Assembly (NCBI RefSeq): GCF_006503695.1
Contig: NZ_SBIK01000013.1
Span: 1-64,000 of the forward strand
Length of the DNA stretch: 64,000 bases
Reading direction: 5' to 3'
Source: Tepidiphilus succinatimandens
GTDB taxonomy: Bacteria; Pseudomonadota; Gammaproteobacteria; Burkholderiales; Rhodocyclaceae
This document shows, piece after piece, positions 18,323 to 27,788 of the stretch (positions are counted from its first letter, which is position 1; each line of letters opens with the position of its first letter). Under the pieces are notes generated by a model. It ran no database searches. It saw only the letters and a list, made by a program, of their open reading frames with translations, and was not told where the DNA came from. Position numbers and translations under genes: made by a program.

Positions 18323-19111
18323 TCAGAACAAATATGGGGACACTTGTTCCCAACTCAAGCGCGCGATCAACACCGCCACCACGACGAGAAAGAGCTTGCG
18401 CACGAAACCGGAACCATGACGCAGCGCCAGGCCGCTGCCCACGCGCGAACCCAGCACGTTGCACAGCGCCAACCACCCCCCCAAAGCCCAGGCGATGTGC
18501 GCATGGCCCCAGAAATAGGCGATGGCCGCGAGGTTGGTCGCCACGTTGCCAACCTTGGCCAGGGCCGACGCATGGAGAAAATCCAATCGCAACAGACGCA
18601 CGAACGCGAAGATGAAAAAACTGCCCGTGCCGGGGCCGAAGAATCCGTCGTAGAAGCCGATGACCAAACCGATACCCAGCGCCCGCGCCAGATCGGCCCG
18701 TCCCCAAGCCGCGGTGCGGGCATGCAGGCCGAACTCCTTCTTGGCAAAGGTATAGACCGCGACCAGGCTCAACAGCACCAGCACCAGCGGACGGGCCCAC
18801 TCACGCGGGAAATGCGTCACCGCACTCGCCCCGAACCAGCTACCCATCGCGGCCGCGCCAGCCACCGTCGCCAACAGTACGCCCGGCAGAGCGATGCGCC
18901 GAAGATATTGCCGCGCCGCTGCCGCCGTTCCCACCACGGAAGCGACCTTGTTCGTCCCGAAGAGATCGGCGAGCGGCGCCTGCGGGAAAGCGAGCAGCAG
19001 GGCGGGCACCTGGATGAGGCCACCTCCCCCCACCGCCGCATCGATGAGCCCCGCGAGAAAGGCCGCCCCACCCAGGACGAGCCATATCCAGCTCAAATCT
19101 TCGAGCCCCAT
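18323..19111 (-). CDS. TauE/SafE family sulfite/anion exporter
   Basis: A 262-residue inner-membrane protein with about eight hydrophobic segments, of the TauE/SafE (DUF81) family. Family features are the glycine-rich repeat near the N-terminus (GLIDAAVGGGGLIQVPALLL, residues about 25-45) and its second copy, GFYDGFFGPGTGSFFIFAFV. Members export sulfite, sulfoacetate or related anions; the substrate here is unknown. The start at 19111 follows a strong GGAGGA. An in-frame ATG at 19144 would translate through the parS palindrome and lacks a binding site. The gene lies between mnmE and speD on the same strand, in the place where mnmG-rsmG-parAB might be expected. Confidence 0.85.
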   Translation of the reverse strand: MGLEDLSWIWLVLGGAAFLAGLIDAAVGGGGLIQVPALLLAFPQAPLADLFGTNKVASVVGTAAAARQYLRRIALPGVLLATVAGAAAMGSWFGASAVTHFPREWARPLVLVLLSLVAVYTFAKKEFGLHARTAAWGRADLARALGIGLVIGFYDGFFGPGTGSFFIFAFVRLLRLDFLHASALAKVGNVATNLAAIAYFWGHAHIAWALGGWLALCNVLGSRVGSGLALRHGSGFVRKLFLVVVAVLIARLSWEQVSPYLF

Positions 19112-19127
19112 TGCTCCTCCTTGCCAA

Positions 19128-19143
19128 TGTTCCACGTGGAACA
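19128..19143. promoter_or_regulatory. parS site (second) between mnmE and the TauE gene
   Basis: TGTTCCACGTGGAACA is a perfect 16-bp palindrome of the parS type, differing from the site at 16.9 kb by a compensated T/C, A/G pair. It is intergenic: 17 nt upstream of the TauE-family start and 14 nt beyond the mnmE stop. Two copies 2.2 kb apart in a single region argue for a genuine ParB loading zone. Confidence 0.9.
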
Positions 19144-19157
19144 TTCCGGCGATATTC

Positions 19158-20537
19158 TCATTTGCCGATGCAGAAGCGGCTGAAGATCTCGCCGAGCAAG
19201 TCCTCTATGTCATATTCTCCAAGGATTCTGCCGAGCGCCCGGTGTGCGGCGCGCAGCTCTTCGGCCAAAAGCTCCAGCGCCTCGCCCGTCTCCAGTGCCG
19301 CCTCCAGCGCCCGGCGCGCCTCGCGCAGCGCCTCCAGATGGCGTTCGCGCGCGAGCACCACGTCTTCACCGTGGGCGTGCCAGCCGGCCACCTCCAGCAG
19401 CGCCGCCCGCAGCAGCTCCAGCCCCTCGCCGGTGCGCGCCGACAGCCACACGCGTTCGCGAATGCGTCCGTCCTCCCCCGCCTCGCGTCGCGGCGCCTCG
19501 CCCGTCAAGTCGATCTTGTTGACCACTTCGATCACCGGCACCTCGGGTGGCGCGAGCGCCAATACCTCCTTGAGCGGGGCCGCCTCGGGGCGATCGAGCG
19601 CGCGCAGCGCCAGCACCGCATCGGCCTGGGAAATCGCCTCGCGCGTACGCGCCACGCCGATGCGCTCCACCGGATCGTCGGTGGCTCGCAGCCCCGCCGT
19701 ATCGATCACGTAGAGCGGAATGCCTTCGATCTGGATCGCCTCGCGCAACACGTCGCGGGTGGTACCGGCGATGTCGGTGACGATCGCCCGCTCCTCGCCC
19801 ATCAAGGCGTTGAGCAGGCTCGACTTGCCGACATTGGGCGCCCCGGCGATCACCACGTGCAGACCCCGGCGCAGCAACGCCCCCTGACGCGCATTTTCCA
19901 GCAGCCGATCGAGGGCGGACAAGGTCTCACCCACCTTCTCGCGGATACGCGCGGCGGCGATGAGCTCCAGATCCTCTTCGGGAAAATCGAGCGACGCCTC
20001 GACCCACATGCGCGCCTCGATCAGGCGCTCCTGCAGCGCGCGCACCGCGCGGGAAAATTCCCCCGTGAGCGAACGCGCCGCCCCTCGGGCCGCCGCTCGG
20101 GTGGAGGCGTCGATCAGATCGGCCACGGCCTCCGCCTGTGCCAGGTCGATCTTGCCGGAAAGAAAGGCGCGCTCGGTAAACTCGCCGGGACGGGCGAGCC
20201 GCGCGCCCAGCCCGAGGCAGCGCTCGAGCAGAAGCTGCAGCACCACAGGCCCGCCGTGCCCGTGCAGCTCCAGCACGTCTTCGCCGGTAAACGAATGCGG
20301 CGCAGGGAAGAAGAGCGCCAGCCCCTCGTCGATCACCGCCCCATGGGCGTCGTGAAAGCGTGCGAACGTGGCCATCCGCGGCGCCGGCACCCGCCCGAGC
20401 AGCGCCTCGACGAATGCTGCGAGCGACGGTCCCGAGACCCGCACCACGCCGATGCCGCCGCGCCCCGGCGCAGTGGCAATCGCCGCGATCACCTCGCGCG
20501 GCGCCTCCCCTTTCTGCACCCCGCTCACGCCACCCAC
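19158..20537 (-). CDS. mnmE: tRNA modification GTPase MnmE
   Basis: A 459-residue protein acting with MnmG to form cmnm5 at U34 of certain tRNAs. The N-terminal folate-binding domain begins with [20 protein letters not shown]. The G domain (about residues 225-380) has [16 protein letters not shown], the G2 loop [16 protein letters not shown] and NKID. The C-terminus ends in the invariant FCIGK with its catalytic cysteine. It follows yidC by 58 nt in the classical rpmH-rnpA-yidD-yidC-mnmE order. The partner mnmG does not follow, which is unusual. Confidence 0.97.
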   Translation of the reverse strand: MGGVSGVQKGEAPREVIAAIATAPGRGGIGVVRVSGPSLAAFVEALLGRVPAPRMATFARFHDAHGAVIDEGLALFFPAPHSFTGEDVLELHGHGGPVVLQLLLERCLGLGARLARPGEFTERAFLSGKIDLAQAEAVADLIDASTRAAARGAARSLTGEFSRAVRALQERLIEARMWVEASLDFPEEDLELIAAARIREKVGETLSALDRLLENARQGALLRRGLHVVIAGAPNVGKSSLLNALMGEERAIVTDIAGTTRDVLREAIQIEGIPLYVIDTAGLRATDDPVERIGVARTREAISQADAVLALRALDRPEAAPLKEVLALAPPEVPVIEVVNKIDLTGEAPRREAGEDGRIRERVWLSARTGEGLELLRAALLEVAGWHAHGEDVVLARERHLEALREARRALEAALETGEALELLAEELRAAHRALGRILGEYDIEDLLGEIFSRFCIGK

Positions 20538-20595
20538 CCTCCAGTACCAGGTAGCGCTACGATCCGCTGGCGCAACCGATCTTTCGCCAGACCCT

Positions 20596-22236
20596 TCACT
20601 TTCCTGCCTTGGCCGGCTCCATCTGGCGCGTGATCCACCACTGCTGGGCGATCGACAGCACGTTGTTCGTGAGCCAGTAGAGCACCAGACCGGAGGGGAA
20701 CCACAGGAACATCACCGTGAACACGATGGGCATGGCGAGCATCAGCTTCGCCTGCATCGGATCGACCGGCTGTGGATTGAGCTTCATCTGCACCAGCATC
20801 GACGCACCCATGAGGATGGGCAGCACGAAGTAGGGATCACGCATCGACAGATCCTGGATCCACAGGATCCACGGCGCCTGGCGCATCTCCACGCTGTTGA
20901 GCAGCACCCAGTAGAGCGCGATGAAGACCGGGATCTGCACCAGGATCGGCAGGCAGCCGCCCAGCGGATTGACCTTCTCCTCCTGGTAGATGCGCATCAT
21001 CTCCTGCTGCATGCGCGCCTTGTCGTCGCCGTAGAGCTCCTTGAGGCGCTGCAAGCGCGGGGTGAGCGCGCGCATCTTGGCCATCGAACGGTAGCTCGCC
21101 GCCGACAAGGGGAAGAAGATCGCCTTGAGCAGCACGGTCACCAGCACGATCGCCCAGCCCCAGTTCCCCGTGAGCTTATGGAGCCAGGACAGCACCCAGA
21201 AAAGCGGCGCGGCGATCACCGTGAGCCAACCGTAATCGACCACCAGGTCGAACCCCGGTGCGAGCGAACCCAGCACGCTCTGCGTCTGCGGCCCTGCATA
21301 GAGACGGACGGATCCTTCCTTCGCCTCTCCCGGCGCCACCGCCCCCAGCGGCAGGATCACCCCCATCTGGAACAATCCTCCCTCCACCGGCCGGACATAG
21401 AACTCGCGCTGCACCCCCTCCTGCGGCAACCAGGCCGCGACGAAGTAATGCTGCACCATGGCGATCCAGCCATCCTGCGCGAGCCGCGGAAACTCCGCCT
21501 TGCCCTTGAGCACGTCCTCGAAATTGATCTTCTTGTACTTGCTCTCGGCGGTATAGACTGCCGGACCGGTGAACGTGCGAACCCCGAAGAGCGAGTGCTC
21601 CTCGGCCGGCAAACCATCGCGCAGGAATTGATAATAGGTCGACGCTTCGATCGGTTCCGTGCCCGCGTTGGCAACCTCGTGGCGCACCTCGACCAGATAT
21701 TCACCGCGCTTGAAGCGCAGCACTTTGGTCACGAGCGCTCCATTGTCCGCCTGGGCCGTGAGCCGAACCTCCAGCACGTCCTGCCCTGGCGCAAGCCGCA
21801 CGGCCTCGGCCGGCAGCTGCCATTGCGAACGATGGTTCGGCAGGCCCGCGCCGATCAGCCCCGACTGCACGCGATAGACGTGGCCGGCACGGCCATCGTC
21901 GAAGAGCACGAAGGGTTTGCTGCGGTCTTCGCGCGCGGCGTAGTCCTTGAACGCGAGGAAGACGATGTCGCCGCCACGCTCCGAGATCTCCGCGGTGAAG
22001 CGGTCGGTCTCGACCACCATGCGCCGCGCCTGCGCCTCTTCGAGCGCCCCGGAAGCCGGAGCGACGGCGGCCCGCTGCGACTGTGGCACCTCGCCCAGAC
22101 CGGCCCCTTGCTGCGTTGCGACGGCTCGCTCGGCCTGCGGCTGCGGCACCGGCTGGTTGTGACGCAACCAGGCCTCCCACAGCATCACCAGCGAGAACAG
22201 AAACACCAACAACGGGATCAGGCGGCGTTGTTCCAT
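20596..22236 (-). CDS. yidC: Membrane protein insertase YidC
   Basis: A 546-residue insertase for inner-membrane proteins, working alone or with SecYEG. The first membrane segment is [18 protein letters not shown] large periplasmic beta-sandwich (about residues 60-330) follows, then the five-helix core with [40 protein letters not shown] and [20 protein letters not shown]. Length is typical of Gram-negative YidC. The ATG at 22236 opens the family-conserved N-terminus MEQRRLI. It is part of the rpmH operon. Confidence 0.97.
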   Translation of the reverse strand: MEQRRLIPLLVFLFSLVMLWEAWLRHNQPVPQPQAERAVATQQGAGLGEVPQSQRAAVAPASGALEEAQARRMVVETDRFTAEISERGGDIVFLAFKDYAAREDRSKPFVLFDDGRAGHVYRVQSGLIGAGLPNHRSQWQLPAEAVRLAPGQDVLEVRLTAQADNGALVTKVLRFKRGEYLVEVRHEVANAGTEPIEASTYYQFLRDGLPAEEHSLFGVRTFTGPAVYTAESKYKKINFEDVLKGKAEFPRLAQDGWIAMVQHYFVAAWLPQEGVQREFYVRPVEGGLFQMGVILPLGAVAPGEAKEGSVRLYAGPQTQSVLGSLAPGFDLVVDYGWLTVIAAPLFWVLSWLHKLTGNWGWAIVLVTVLLKAIFFPLSAASYRSMAKMRALTPRLQRLKELYGDDKARMQQEMMRIYQEEKVNPLGGCLPILVQIPVFIALYWVLLNSVEMRQAPWILWIQDLSMRDPYFVLPILMGASMLVQMKLNPQPVDPMQAKLMLAMPIVFTVMFLWFPSGLVLYWLTNNVLSIAQQWWITRQMEPAKAGK

Positions 22237-22274
22237 GGAACCATCCTGGGAAAACGGGCAAAAGAATCGGCGAA

Positions 22275-22484
22275 TTATGGCACAGGGTCGTGCCCGCCGG
22301 GATGAAAGGGATGGCAGCGCAACACCCGTCGCAGCCCCAGCCACAGGCCCTTCAGGGCCCCGTGGCGCTCGATCGCCTCCAGCGTATACTGCGAGCAGGT
22401 GGGATGGAAACGGCAGTTGCGCCCCAGCCAGGGGCTGATCGCCAGCTGATAACCGCGAATGAGCGCCATCAGGAGGCGGCGCAT
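22275..22484 (-). CDS. yidD: Membrane protein insertion efficiency factor YidD
   Basis: A 69-residue protein with the family signature [19 protein letters not shown] in the middle and an N-terminal amphipathic helix ([18 protein letters not shown]). It helps YidC-dependent insertion at the inner membrane. It overlaps the rnpA end by 16 nt and lies 38 nt before yidC, in the standard order. Confidence 0.95.
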   Translation of the reverse strand: MRRLLMALIRGYQLAISPWLGRNCRFHPTCSQYTLEAIERHGALKGLWLGLRRVLRCHPFHPGGHDPVP

Positions 22485-22858
22485 TTCCCTGCCTCCCGCA
22501 CGAGCCGATCAAAGCAGGAAAGGAGATCCTCGCGCAGCATCCGGCGGGTGACCGCGACGATCGGCGCGCTCAGCCGCACCACCAGGTCGCAGGCCGGCAG
22601 CCGCCCCTTCTCGAGGCGAAAGGTCTCGCGCGCGATGCGCTTGACGAGATTGCGCTGATGCGCGCGCCGCACAAGTTTCTTCGCCACCACCAGCCCCAGG
22701 CGCGGGCGACCCAGCTCGTTGGGATTCCAGTGAACGGCAAAAAACCGCCCGCGGATCACCCGCCGCGCCGTGAAGACGCGCGAGAACTCGGACGGCTGGA
22801 GAAGGCGGTCGGCGCGACGAAAGCGCGCCCCCGCCTCGGACAGGATCTCGCCGCTCAA
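22469..22858 (-). CDS. rnpA: Ribonuclease P protein component
   Basis: A 129-residue basic protein that assists RNase P RNA in 5' tRNA maturation. The conserved motif is [18 protein letters not shown] (about residues 63-80), preceded by [10 protein letters not shown]. The likely start is a TTG at 22858 overlapping the rpmH stop (TTGA); no ATG or GTG is available before the conserved core, so the unusual codon suggests coupling to rpmH translation. Confidence 0.94.
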   Translation of the reverse strand: MSGEILSEAGARFRRADRLLQPSEFSRVFTARRVIRGRFFAVHWNPNELGRPRLGLVVAKKLVRRAHQRNLVKRIARETFRLEKGRLPACDLVVRLSAPIVAVTRRMLREDLLSCFDRLVREAGKCAAS

Positions 22859-22989
22859 ACGGCCAGGCGATGACGGCCCTTGGCCCGACGCGCCCGGATC
22901 ACAGAGCGGCCGCCGCGGGTGCGCATACGCACGAGGAAACCATGGGTACGCTTGCGGCGGATCTTGGAGGGTTGATAGGTGCGTTTCAT
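22855..22989 (-). CDS. rpmH: 50S ribosomal protein L34
   Basis: A 44-residue, highly basic protein: it begins [20 protein letters not shown] and ends GRHRLAV, a near-invariant bacterial L34. A GAGGTGAT binding site precedes the ATG. It is the first gene of the rpmH-rnpA-yidD-yidC-mnmE group. In many bacteria dnaA is its divergent neighbour; here mobA takes that place and dnaA is 18 kb away. Confidence 0.97.
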   Translation of the reverse strand: MKRTYQPSKIRRKRTHGFLVRMRTRGGRSVIRARRAKGRHRLAV

Positions 22990-23018
22990 GGGATCACCTC
23001 GAACGGGAAAATCTCGTT

Positions 23019-23047
23019 ATTTAACAGACAAGCGGAGGACATGTCAA
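23019..23047 (-). promoter_or_regulatory. Sigma-70 promoter of the rpmH operon
   Basis: On the minus strand a perfect -35 TTGACA (complement of 23042-23047) is followed, after exactly 17 nt, by TTAAAT (complement of 23019-23024, 4/6 to the -10 consensus), about 30 nt upstream of the rpmH start. This is the strength expected for a ribosomal protein gene. Confidence 0.75.
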
Positions 23048-23104
23048 GAAAAATCACAGAAGGCGAATCGGTTACACTGCGAGCATCCTGCACCTTTCTC
23101 CCCT

Positions 23105-23734
23105 ATGCCCACTCCACCCTTACCCGCTCTCCCTCCCCTCACCGGCCTCATCCTCGCCGGCGGCCGCGGCACGCGCTTGGGTGGCGTCGACAAAGGACTG
23201 GTCGAACTGCACGGGCGACCACTCGTCGAGTACGTGCTCGAGCGGCTGCGGCCGCAGACCGGGGCAATTCTCATCAACGCCAACCGTCACCACGAGCGTT
23301 ACGCCGCCTACGGCGTGCCGGTAATTCCGGACCTCGAAGGCGGGTTCGCCGGGCCGCTCGCCGGCATCGCCGCGGGACTCGCCACCGCCCGCACCGACTG
23401 GGTGGTCGTCGTCCCCTGCGATTGCCCCTTGCTGCCGTCCGACCTCGTCGCTCGGCTGTGGCAGGCGCGCTGCACCGCCGAGGCCGACGTGGCCGTCGCC
23501 CAAGCCGCGGGGCGGCTGCAGCCTGTCTTCGCACTCGTACCGGTCACGGCGCGCGCCGAGCTCGAACGCCGCCTGCGCGCGGGCGAGCGCAAGGTCGAAG
23601 CCTGGCTCAAGGCGCAACGCTTGGCCATCGCCGATTTTTCCGACGAAGCCGAAGCCTTCGTCAACGTGAATACCGAGGAAGAACGGCGTGCGCTGGAAGC
23701 GCGCCTTGTCTCGTTTCCTCGCCCTTTGCTATAG
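23105..23734 (+). CDS. mobA: Molybdenum cofactor guanylyltransferase
   Basis: A 209-residue enzyme that attaches GMP to molybdopterin, giving the bis-MGD cofactor used by NarG. The nucleotide-binding motif is LILAGGRGTRLGGVDKGLVE near the N-terminus, with the conserved VPCDCPLLPSDL near residue 100. The ATG at 23105 gives the family-type N-terminus; the frame is open further upstream but would overlap the rpmH promoter and start. Lying just before narXL, it fits the nitrate respiration cluster. Confidence 0.93.
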   Translation: MPTPPLPALPPLTGLILAGGRGTRLGGVDKGLVELHGRPLVEYVLERLRPQTGAILINANRHHERYAAYGVPVIPDLEGGFAGPLAGIAAGLATARTDWVVVVPCDCPLLPSDLVARLWQARCTAEADVAVAQAAGRLQPVFALVPVTARAELERRLRAGERKVEAWLKAQRLAIADFSDEAEAFVNVNTEEERRALEARLVSFPRPLL

Positions 23735-23767
23735 TGAGCCGACACGACCCCCTCAGGCCCACTCTCC

Positions 23768-25693
23768 ATGCCGCCGTTTTTTCATAGGCTCAGTTTCCGC
23801 CTCCCGGCCATCTTCATTGCCTTCTCCTTGCTCGTCGCGCTGGCCAACGCATTCACTTTGTACGTTTCCTGGCAGCTCCAAGGTAGCGCCGCGGCGATCA
23901 ACGACTTGGGCAGCGAACGCATGCGTTCATACCGCATTGCCTTTCTACTAACCCAGCGCGAACCCGGCGAAGGCAATGGCGAGAATCTCAGCGACCAGAT
24001 CAGGGAAGAGATCGCCCGATTCGAAGAAGTTCTGAGTCGTCTCGAAGTCGGCGATCAGAGCCGGCCGCTGTTCGTACCGCCACGACCCACCATCCGACGG
24101 CAGTTGGCAGACATCCAAACCGCCTGGTCGGGGGAAATCCGTCCCGCCTTCGAATCACTCCTTACTATCCCTGCCGACCAGAGGCTCCACTACCTGCCGC
24201 GCTTGCGCCGTGCGCTCGACGGATTCGTCGGACGCATCGATGCGCTCGTCACCGATATTGAGCAGGCGAGTTCCCGCAACACGGCACTGCTCGGTAGCCT
24301 GCAACTGGGGCTCCTGGGCCTGGCGATCGGAGGGAGCGTCGCGCTCGTCTATCTCATCATTCTGCTCGTCGTCCGCCCCGTGCTCAGCCTGCAAGAAGGG
24401 GTGCAGCGCATGGAGCAGGAAGATTTTTCCGCCCGAGTACCGGTGGAGAGCGAGGATGAATTCGGCGATCTCGCCCGCGGTTTCAACCGCATGGCCGCCC
24501 ACTTGCAAGATCTTTATGCCACGCTGGAGCAGCGCGTCGAGGAAAAGACGAGGCATCTAGAAAAAAGGACCCGCGAACTGACCCTGCTCTACGGCGTCTC
24601 TTCCTTTCTCGAGGAACCCAGTAACATCGAGACCCTATGCCGCGGTTTTCTGCAGGCTGTCCTGCCCGCCATGGGGGCCGACGCTGCTTCGATACGAATG
24701 ATCGACCCTCAGACGCAGCAAATCCACCTGTTCGTACATGAAGGACTGCAGCCGGGGTTCGTTGCCAAGGAACGCTGTCTCGCACAAGGGGAATGCCTAT
24801 GCGGCGCCAGCGCCTGGACGGGGCAAACGCTCGTCCAGTCTTTTCCGGCCCAGGGCGAACTCCCCTATGCCTGTGAGGCCGCTGGTTATCGTTCCGTATG
24901 GATACTACCCATCGCGGTGCAAAAACAGCGGCTGGGGCTCTTCAATCTCTATTTCCGCGAAGCAAGCGAACTCTCGCCCCAAGAACGGCGCCTGCTCGAA
25001 ACATTAGTGCAGCATCTGGGAATCGCCATCGAAAACCGCCAGCTCGTCTCGCGCGAACGCGAACTCGCTGTGTCCGAGGAACGCAATCTCCTCGCCCAAG
25101 AACTGCACGATTCGATTGCCCAATCGCTCGCCTTCCTTAACTTGCAGGCCCAAATGTTGCGCCGATCAATCGAGAGCGGCGAGCGAGAACAGGCGCTCAC
25201 CGAGCTGGCCCAGATCCGCGAAGGCATCCAGGAGAGCTATGACGACGTGCGTGAGCTCCTCGTCCATTTCCGCCTTCGCCCTGGTGCCAGTGAATTCGAG
25301 GAAACGGTGCGCTCGGCCCTCGAAAAATTCGAGGGTCAGACAGGGATCCACACCAATCTGCGGATTTCCGGCGCGGGCATGCCGCTCACCGCCGAGCAGC
25401 AGCTGCAGGTCCTGCACATCGTGCAAGAAGCGTTGTCCAATGTACGCAAGCACGCCGCTGCCAATGAAGTCACCGTGGAGATCCAGCGCGGCGAAACGTA
25501 CCGCATCGAGGTTCGCGACGATGGTTGCGGCATCGATCCCCGAAGGCTGGAAGATGGTGAGGGCCACGTCGGGCTGAAGATCATGCGCGAGCGAGCGCAT
25601 CGCATCGGTGCCACGCTGGACATCCTCTCGACACCGTCTGAAGGAACCTGCGTACGGCTGTTGCTGCCGTTACTTCAAAAGGAGGCTGCATGA
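23768..25693 (+). CDS. narX: Nitrate/nitrite sensor histidine kinase NarX
   Basis: A 641-residue membrane kinase. The first membrane segment is followed by a P-box-like periplasmic motif, AAAINDLGSERMRSYR (residues about 38-53), the nitrate-binding element of NarX/NarQ. After a second membrane segment (near 180-205) come HAMP (EDFSARVPVESEDEFGDLAR), a GAF-like region with several cysteines (about 270-410), a HisKA_3 domain with the His in NLLAQELHDSIAQSLAFLNL, and an HATPase domain (DDGCGIDPRRLEDGEGHVGL). It lies 33 nt after mobA and overlaps narL by 4 nt, so kinase and regulator are translated together. Confidence 0.93.
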   Translation: MPPFFHRLSFRLPAIFIAFSLLVALANAFTLYVSWQLQGSAAAINDLGSERMRSYRIAFLLTQREPGEGNGENLSDQIREEIARFEEVLSRLEVGDQSRPLFVPPRPTIRRQLADIQTAWSGEIRPAFESLLTIPADQRLHYLPRLRRALDGFVGRIDALVTDIEQASSRNTALLGSLQLGLLGLAIGGSVALVYLIILLVVRPVLSLQEGVQRMEQEDFSARVPVESEDEFGDLARGFNRMAAHLQDLYATLEQRVEEKTRHLEKRTRELTLLYGVSSFLEEPSNIETLCRGFLQAVLPAMGADAASIRMIDPQTQQIHLFVHEGLQPGFVAKERCLAQGECLCGASAWTGQTLVQSFPAQGELPYACEAAGYRSVWILPIAVQKQRLGLFNLYFREASELSPQERRLLETLVQHLGIAIENRQLVSRERELAVSEERNLLAQELHDSIAQSLAFLNLQAQMLRRSIESGEREQALTELAQIREGIQESYDDVRELLVHFRLRPGASEFEETVRSALEKFEGQTGIHTNLRISGAGMPLTAEQQLQVLHIVQEALSNVRKHAAANEVTVEIQRGETYRIEVRDDGCGIDPRRLEDGEGHVGLKIMRERAHRIGATLDILSTPSEGTCVRLLLPLLQKEAA

Positions 25694-26358
25694 CGAAAAA
25701 GATCGGCGTCTTGCTCATCGACGACCACGCGCTTTTTCGCAGCGGCGTCAAGGCGCTTCTTTCCCGTCAGCCTGACATCGAGGTTGTCGGCGAAGCAGCC
25801 GACGGACTCGAAGGCATCAAGCGCTGCGCTCAGCTCCAGCCCGACCTCGTGCTGCTAGACCTGAACCTTCCTGGCCTGAGTGGGCGCGACACCCTCGCTT
25901 TGCTGCTCGAGGAGCATCCATCTTTGCCGATCGTCATATTGACAGTCTCGGAGGAATCGTCCGACCTGATGGACTGCCTCAAGTCGGGGGCCAAGGGCTA
26001 TCTGCTCAAAAACATCGAAATAGACCAGCTCATCGACGGCATCCGACGTGCGGTGCGTGGCGAAGCCGTGATGTCACCGCAAATGACCGGCAAGCTCGTC
26101 GAAGGCATCCGGTACACCACGGCCAGAACGACCGCACCGCAGGCGGAACACGAAAAACTCAGTCCGCGCGAACGCGAGATTCTCGCCTTTCTTGCCCGTG
26201 GAGCGAGCAACAAAGAGATCGCCCGAGCCCTTGATCTCGCCGAGAGCACCGTCAAGATCCACGTGCAGCACATTTTACGCAAGCTGAATTTGTCCAGCCG
26301 GGTTCAAGCTGCCGTCTACGCCGTCGAACAGGGTCTGGCGGCCAAAGACCGAGCCTAG
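25690..26358 (+). CDS. narL: Nitrate/nitrite response regulator NarL
   Basis: A 222-residue LuxR-type response regulator. The receiver domain carries the acidic pair in LLIDDHALFR and the phospho-acceptor Asp in LVLLDLNLPGLSG. The C-terminal helix-turn-helix is LSPREREILAFLARGASNKE followed by IARALDLAESTVKIHVQHIL. It is expected to control the nitrate transport and reductase genes that follow. No clear heptamer NarL sites or FNR box were found by eye in the 152-nt gap before narK1. Confidence 0.93.
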   Translation: MTKKIGVLLIDDHALFRSGVKALLSRQPDIEVVGEAADGLEGIKRCAQLQPDLVLLDLNLPGLSGRDTLALLLEEHPSLPIVILTVSEESSDLMDCLKSGAKGYLLKNIEIDQLIDGIRRAVRGEAVMSPQMTGKLVEGIRYTTARTTAPQAEHEKLSPREREILAFLARGASNKEIARALDLAESTVKIHVQHILRKLNLSSRVQAAVYAVEQGLAAKDRA

Positions 26359-26510
26359 TCCTTTCGGCGTATCCCTTATCCTCCTTTTGCCTCGCCCTCT
26401 TTCACCTTCCGTGGAATGGAAGAGCCGAGCGCCGCACCCTACACTGCCTTCGTCGCTTGCATGATCGTCTTTTCCTTTCGGAACGGCGATTTCCACCACG
26501 GAGGCAGATC

Positions 26511-27770
26511 ATGGCATCGCAAACCTACAAGCAGATCTCGGTCCTGAGCGCGAGTACCTTCGCTTTCACGATCTGCTTTGCCGTCTGGGTGATGTTCTCA
26601 ATCATCGGGATTCCCATCAAGGAGACGCTGGGGCTCAACGAAACCGAATTTGGCTTGCTCGCCGCCACCCCCGTGCTCACCGGCTCACTGATCCGGCTGC
26701 CCCTGGGGATGCTCACAGATAAGTACGGTGGCCGCCCCGTCTTCATGGTGCTCATGCTCGTCACGGTAATCCCGATCTACCTGATCAGCCAAGCGACCGA
26801 GCTGTGGCAGTACCTCGTACTGGGGTTGTTCATGGGCTTGGCCGGCGGTTCCTTCTCGGTCGGCATCGCTTACGTGGCGCGCTGGTTCGACAAGAGCCGG
26901 CAGGGTTTGGCGATGGGCATTTTCGGGGCGGGCAACTCCGGCGCTGCGCTCACGAAGTTCGTCGCCCCCTCGCTGGTCGTCGCCTACGGTTGGCAGTCCG
27001 TGCCCAAGGTATACGCGGTTGCGATGCTCGTCACCGCCATCCTCTTCTGGTGTTTCACCTACACCGATCCTTCTCACCGGGTTCAATCGAGCATCACCTT
27101 CCGCGACCAGCTGCGTGCCCTCAAGGATCCGACCGTCTGGAAACTGTGCCAGTATTATTCCATCGTCTTTGGTGGCTATGTCGGCCTCAGTCTGTGGCTG
27201 ACAAAGTATTACATCAATGAATATGGGTTCGACATCCGTACCGCCGCACTGCTGGCTTCCACCTTCGTGCTTCCGGCCGGCGTCATCCGTGCGCTCGGCG
27301 GCTGGCTCTCCGACCGTTACGGTGCTCACCCCGTCACCTGGTGGGTGCTTCTCATCTCCTGGGTGTGCCTTTTTTTCATGTCCTACCCTCAGACGGAGAT
27401 GACGGTGCAGACGGTGAAAGGGCCACTGACGCTGCACATCGGGCTCAATCCGTGGGTTTTCACGATGCTGCTCATCGTGCTTGGCTTTGCTTGGGGCATC
27501 GGCAAGGCCTCGGTCTTCAAATACATCTCCGACCAATATCCCGAAAACATCGGCGTCATCTCCGGCATTGTTGGCCTCATCGGCGGATTGGGTGGATTCC
27601 TGCTGCCGATCCTCTTCGGGGTGCTGGTCGACCTTACCGGCTTGCGCTCGAGCATCTTCATGTTGCTGTGGGGCATCACGCTCGTGTCGCTCGTTTGGAT
27701 GTATTGGACCGAGATCGTCCCTCGTCGGCGTAGCGAATCTTCCTTCACACCAACCCCTTCCTCCCGCTGA
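26511..27770 (+). CDS. narK1: NarK1-type nitrate/proton symporter
   Basis: A 419-residue major facilitator superfamily protein with twelve predicted membrane segments, nitrate/nitrite porter family. The nitrate signature is visible in two places: GLAGGSFSVGIAYVARWFDK and, near the C-terminus, GIGKASVFKYISDQYPENIG. By sequence type it is the NarK1 group (nitrate/H+ uptake), as opposed to the following NarK2-like gene. The ATG at 26511 follows GGAGGCAGATC. Preceding 26359-26510 is a gene-free gap with a weak hairpin (CTTCC...GGAAG) and no recognised regulator site. Confidence 0.88.
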   Translation: MASQTYKQISVLSASTFAFTICFAVWVMFSIIGIPIKETLGLNETEFGLLAATPVLTGSLIRLPLGMLTDKYGGRPVFMVLMLVTVIPIYLISQATELWQYLVLGLFMGLAGGSFSVGIAYVARWFDKSRQGLAMGIFGAGNSGAALTKFVAPSLVVAYGWQSVPKVYAVAMLVTAILFWCFTYTDPSHRVQSSITFRDQLRALKDPTVWKLCQYYSIVFGGYVGLSLWLTKYYINEYGFDIRTAALLASTFVLPAGVIRALGGWLSDRYGAHPVTWWVLLISWVCLFFMSYPQTEMTVQTVKGPLTLHIGLNPWVFTMLLIVLGFAWGIGKASVFKYISDQYPENIGVISGIVGLIGGLGGFLLPILFGVLVDLTGLRSSIFMLLWGITLVSLVWMYWTEIVPRRRSESSFTPTPSSR

Positions 27771-27788
27771 GCCTTTCAGGAGACTCCC

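Noticed and set aside
19112-19144. An upstream ATG (MFHVEH) as start of the TauE-family gene
   Set aside because: It would translate through the parS palindrome and lacks a ribosome-binding site; the ATG at 19111 has a strong GGAGGA.
26359-26510. An FNR box or NarL heptamers before narK1
   Set aside because: Expected for regulation, but no TTGATnnnnATCAA-like palindrome or paired TACYYMT heptamers could be found by eye.
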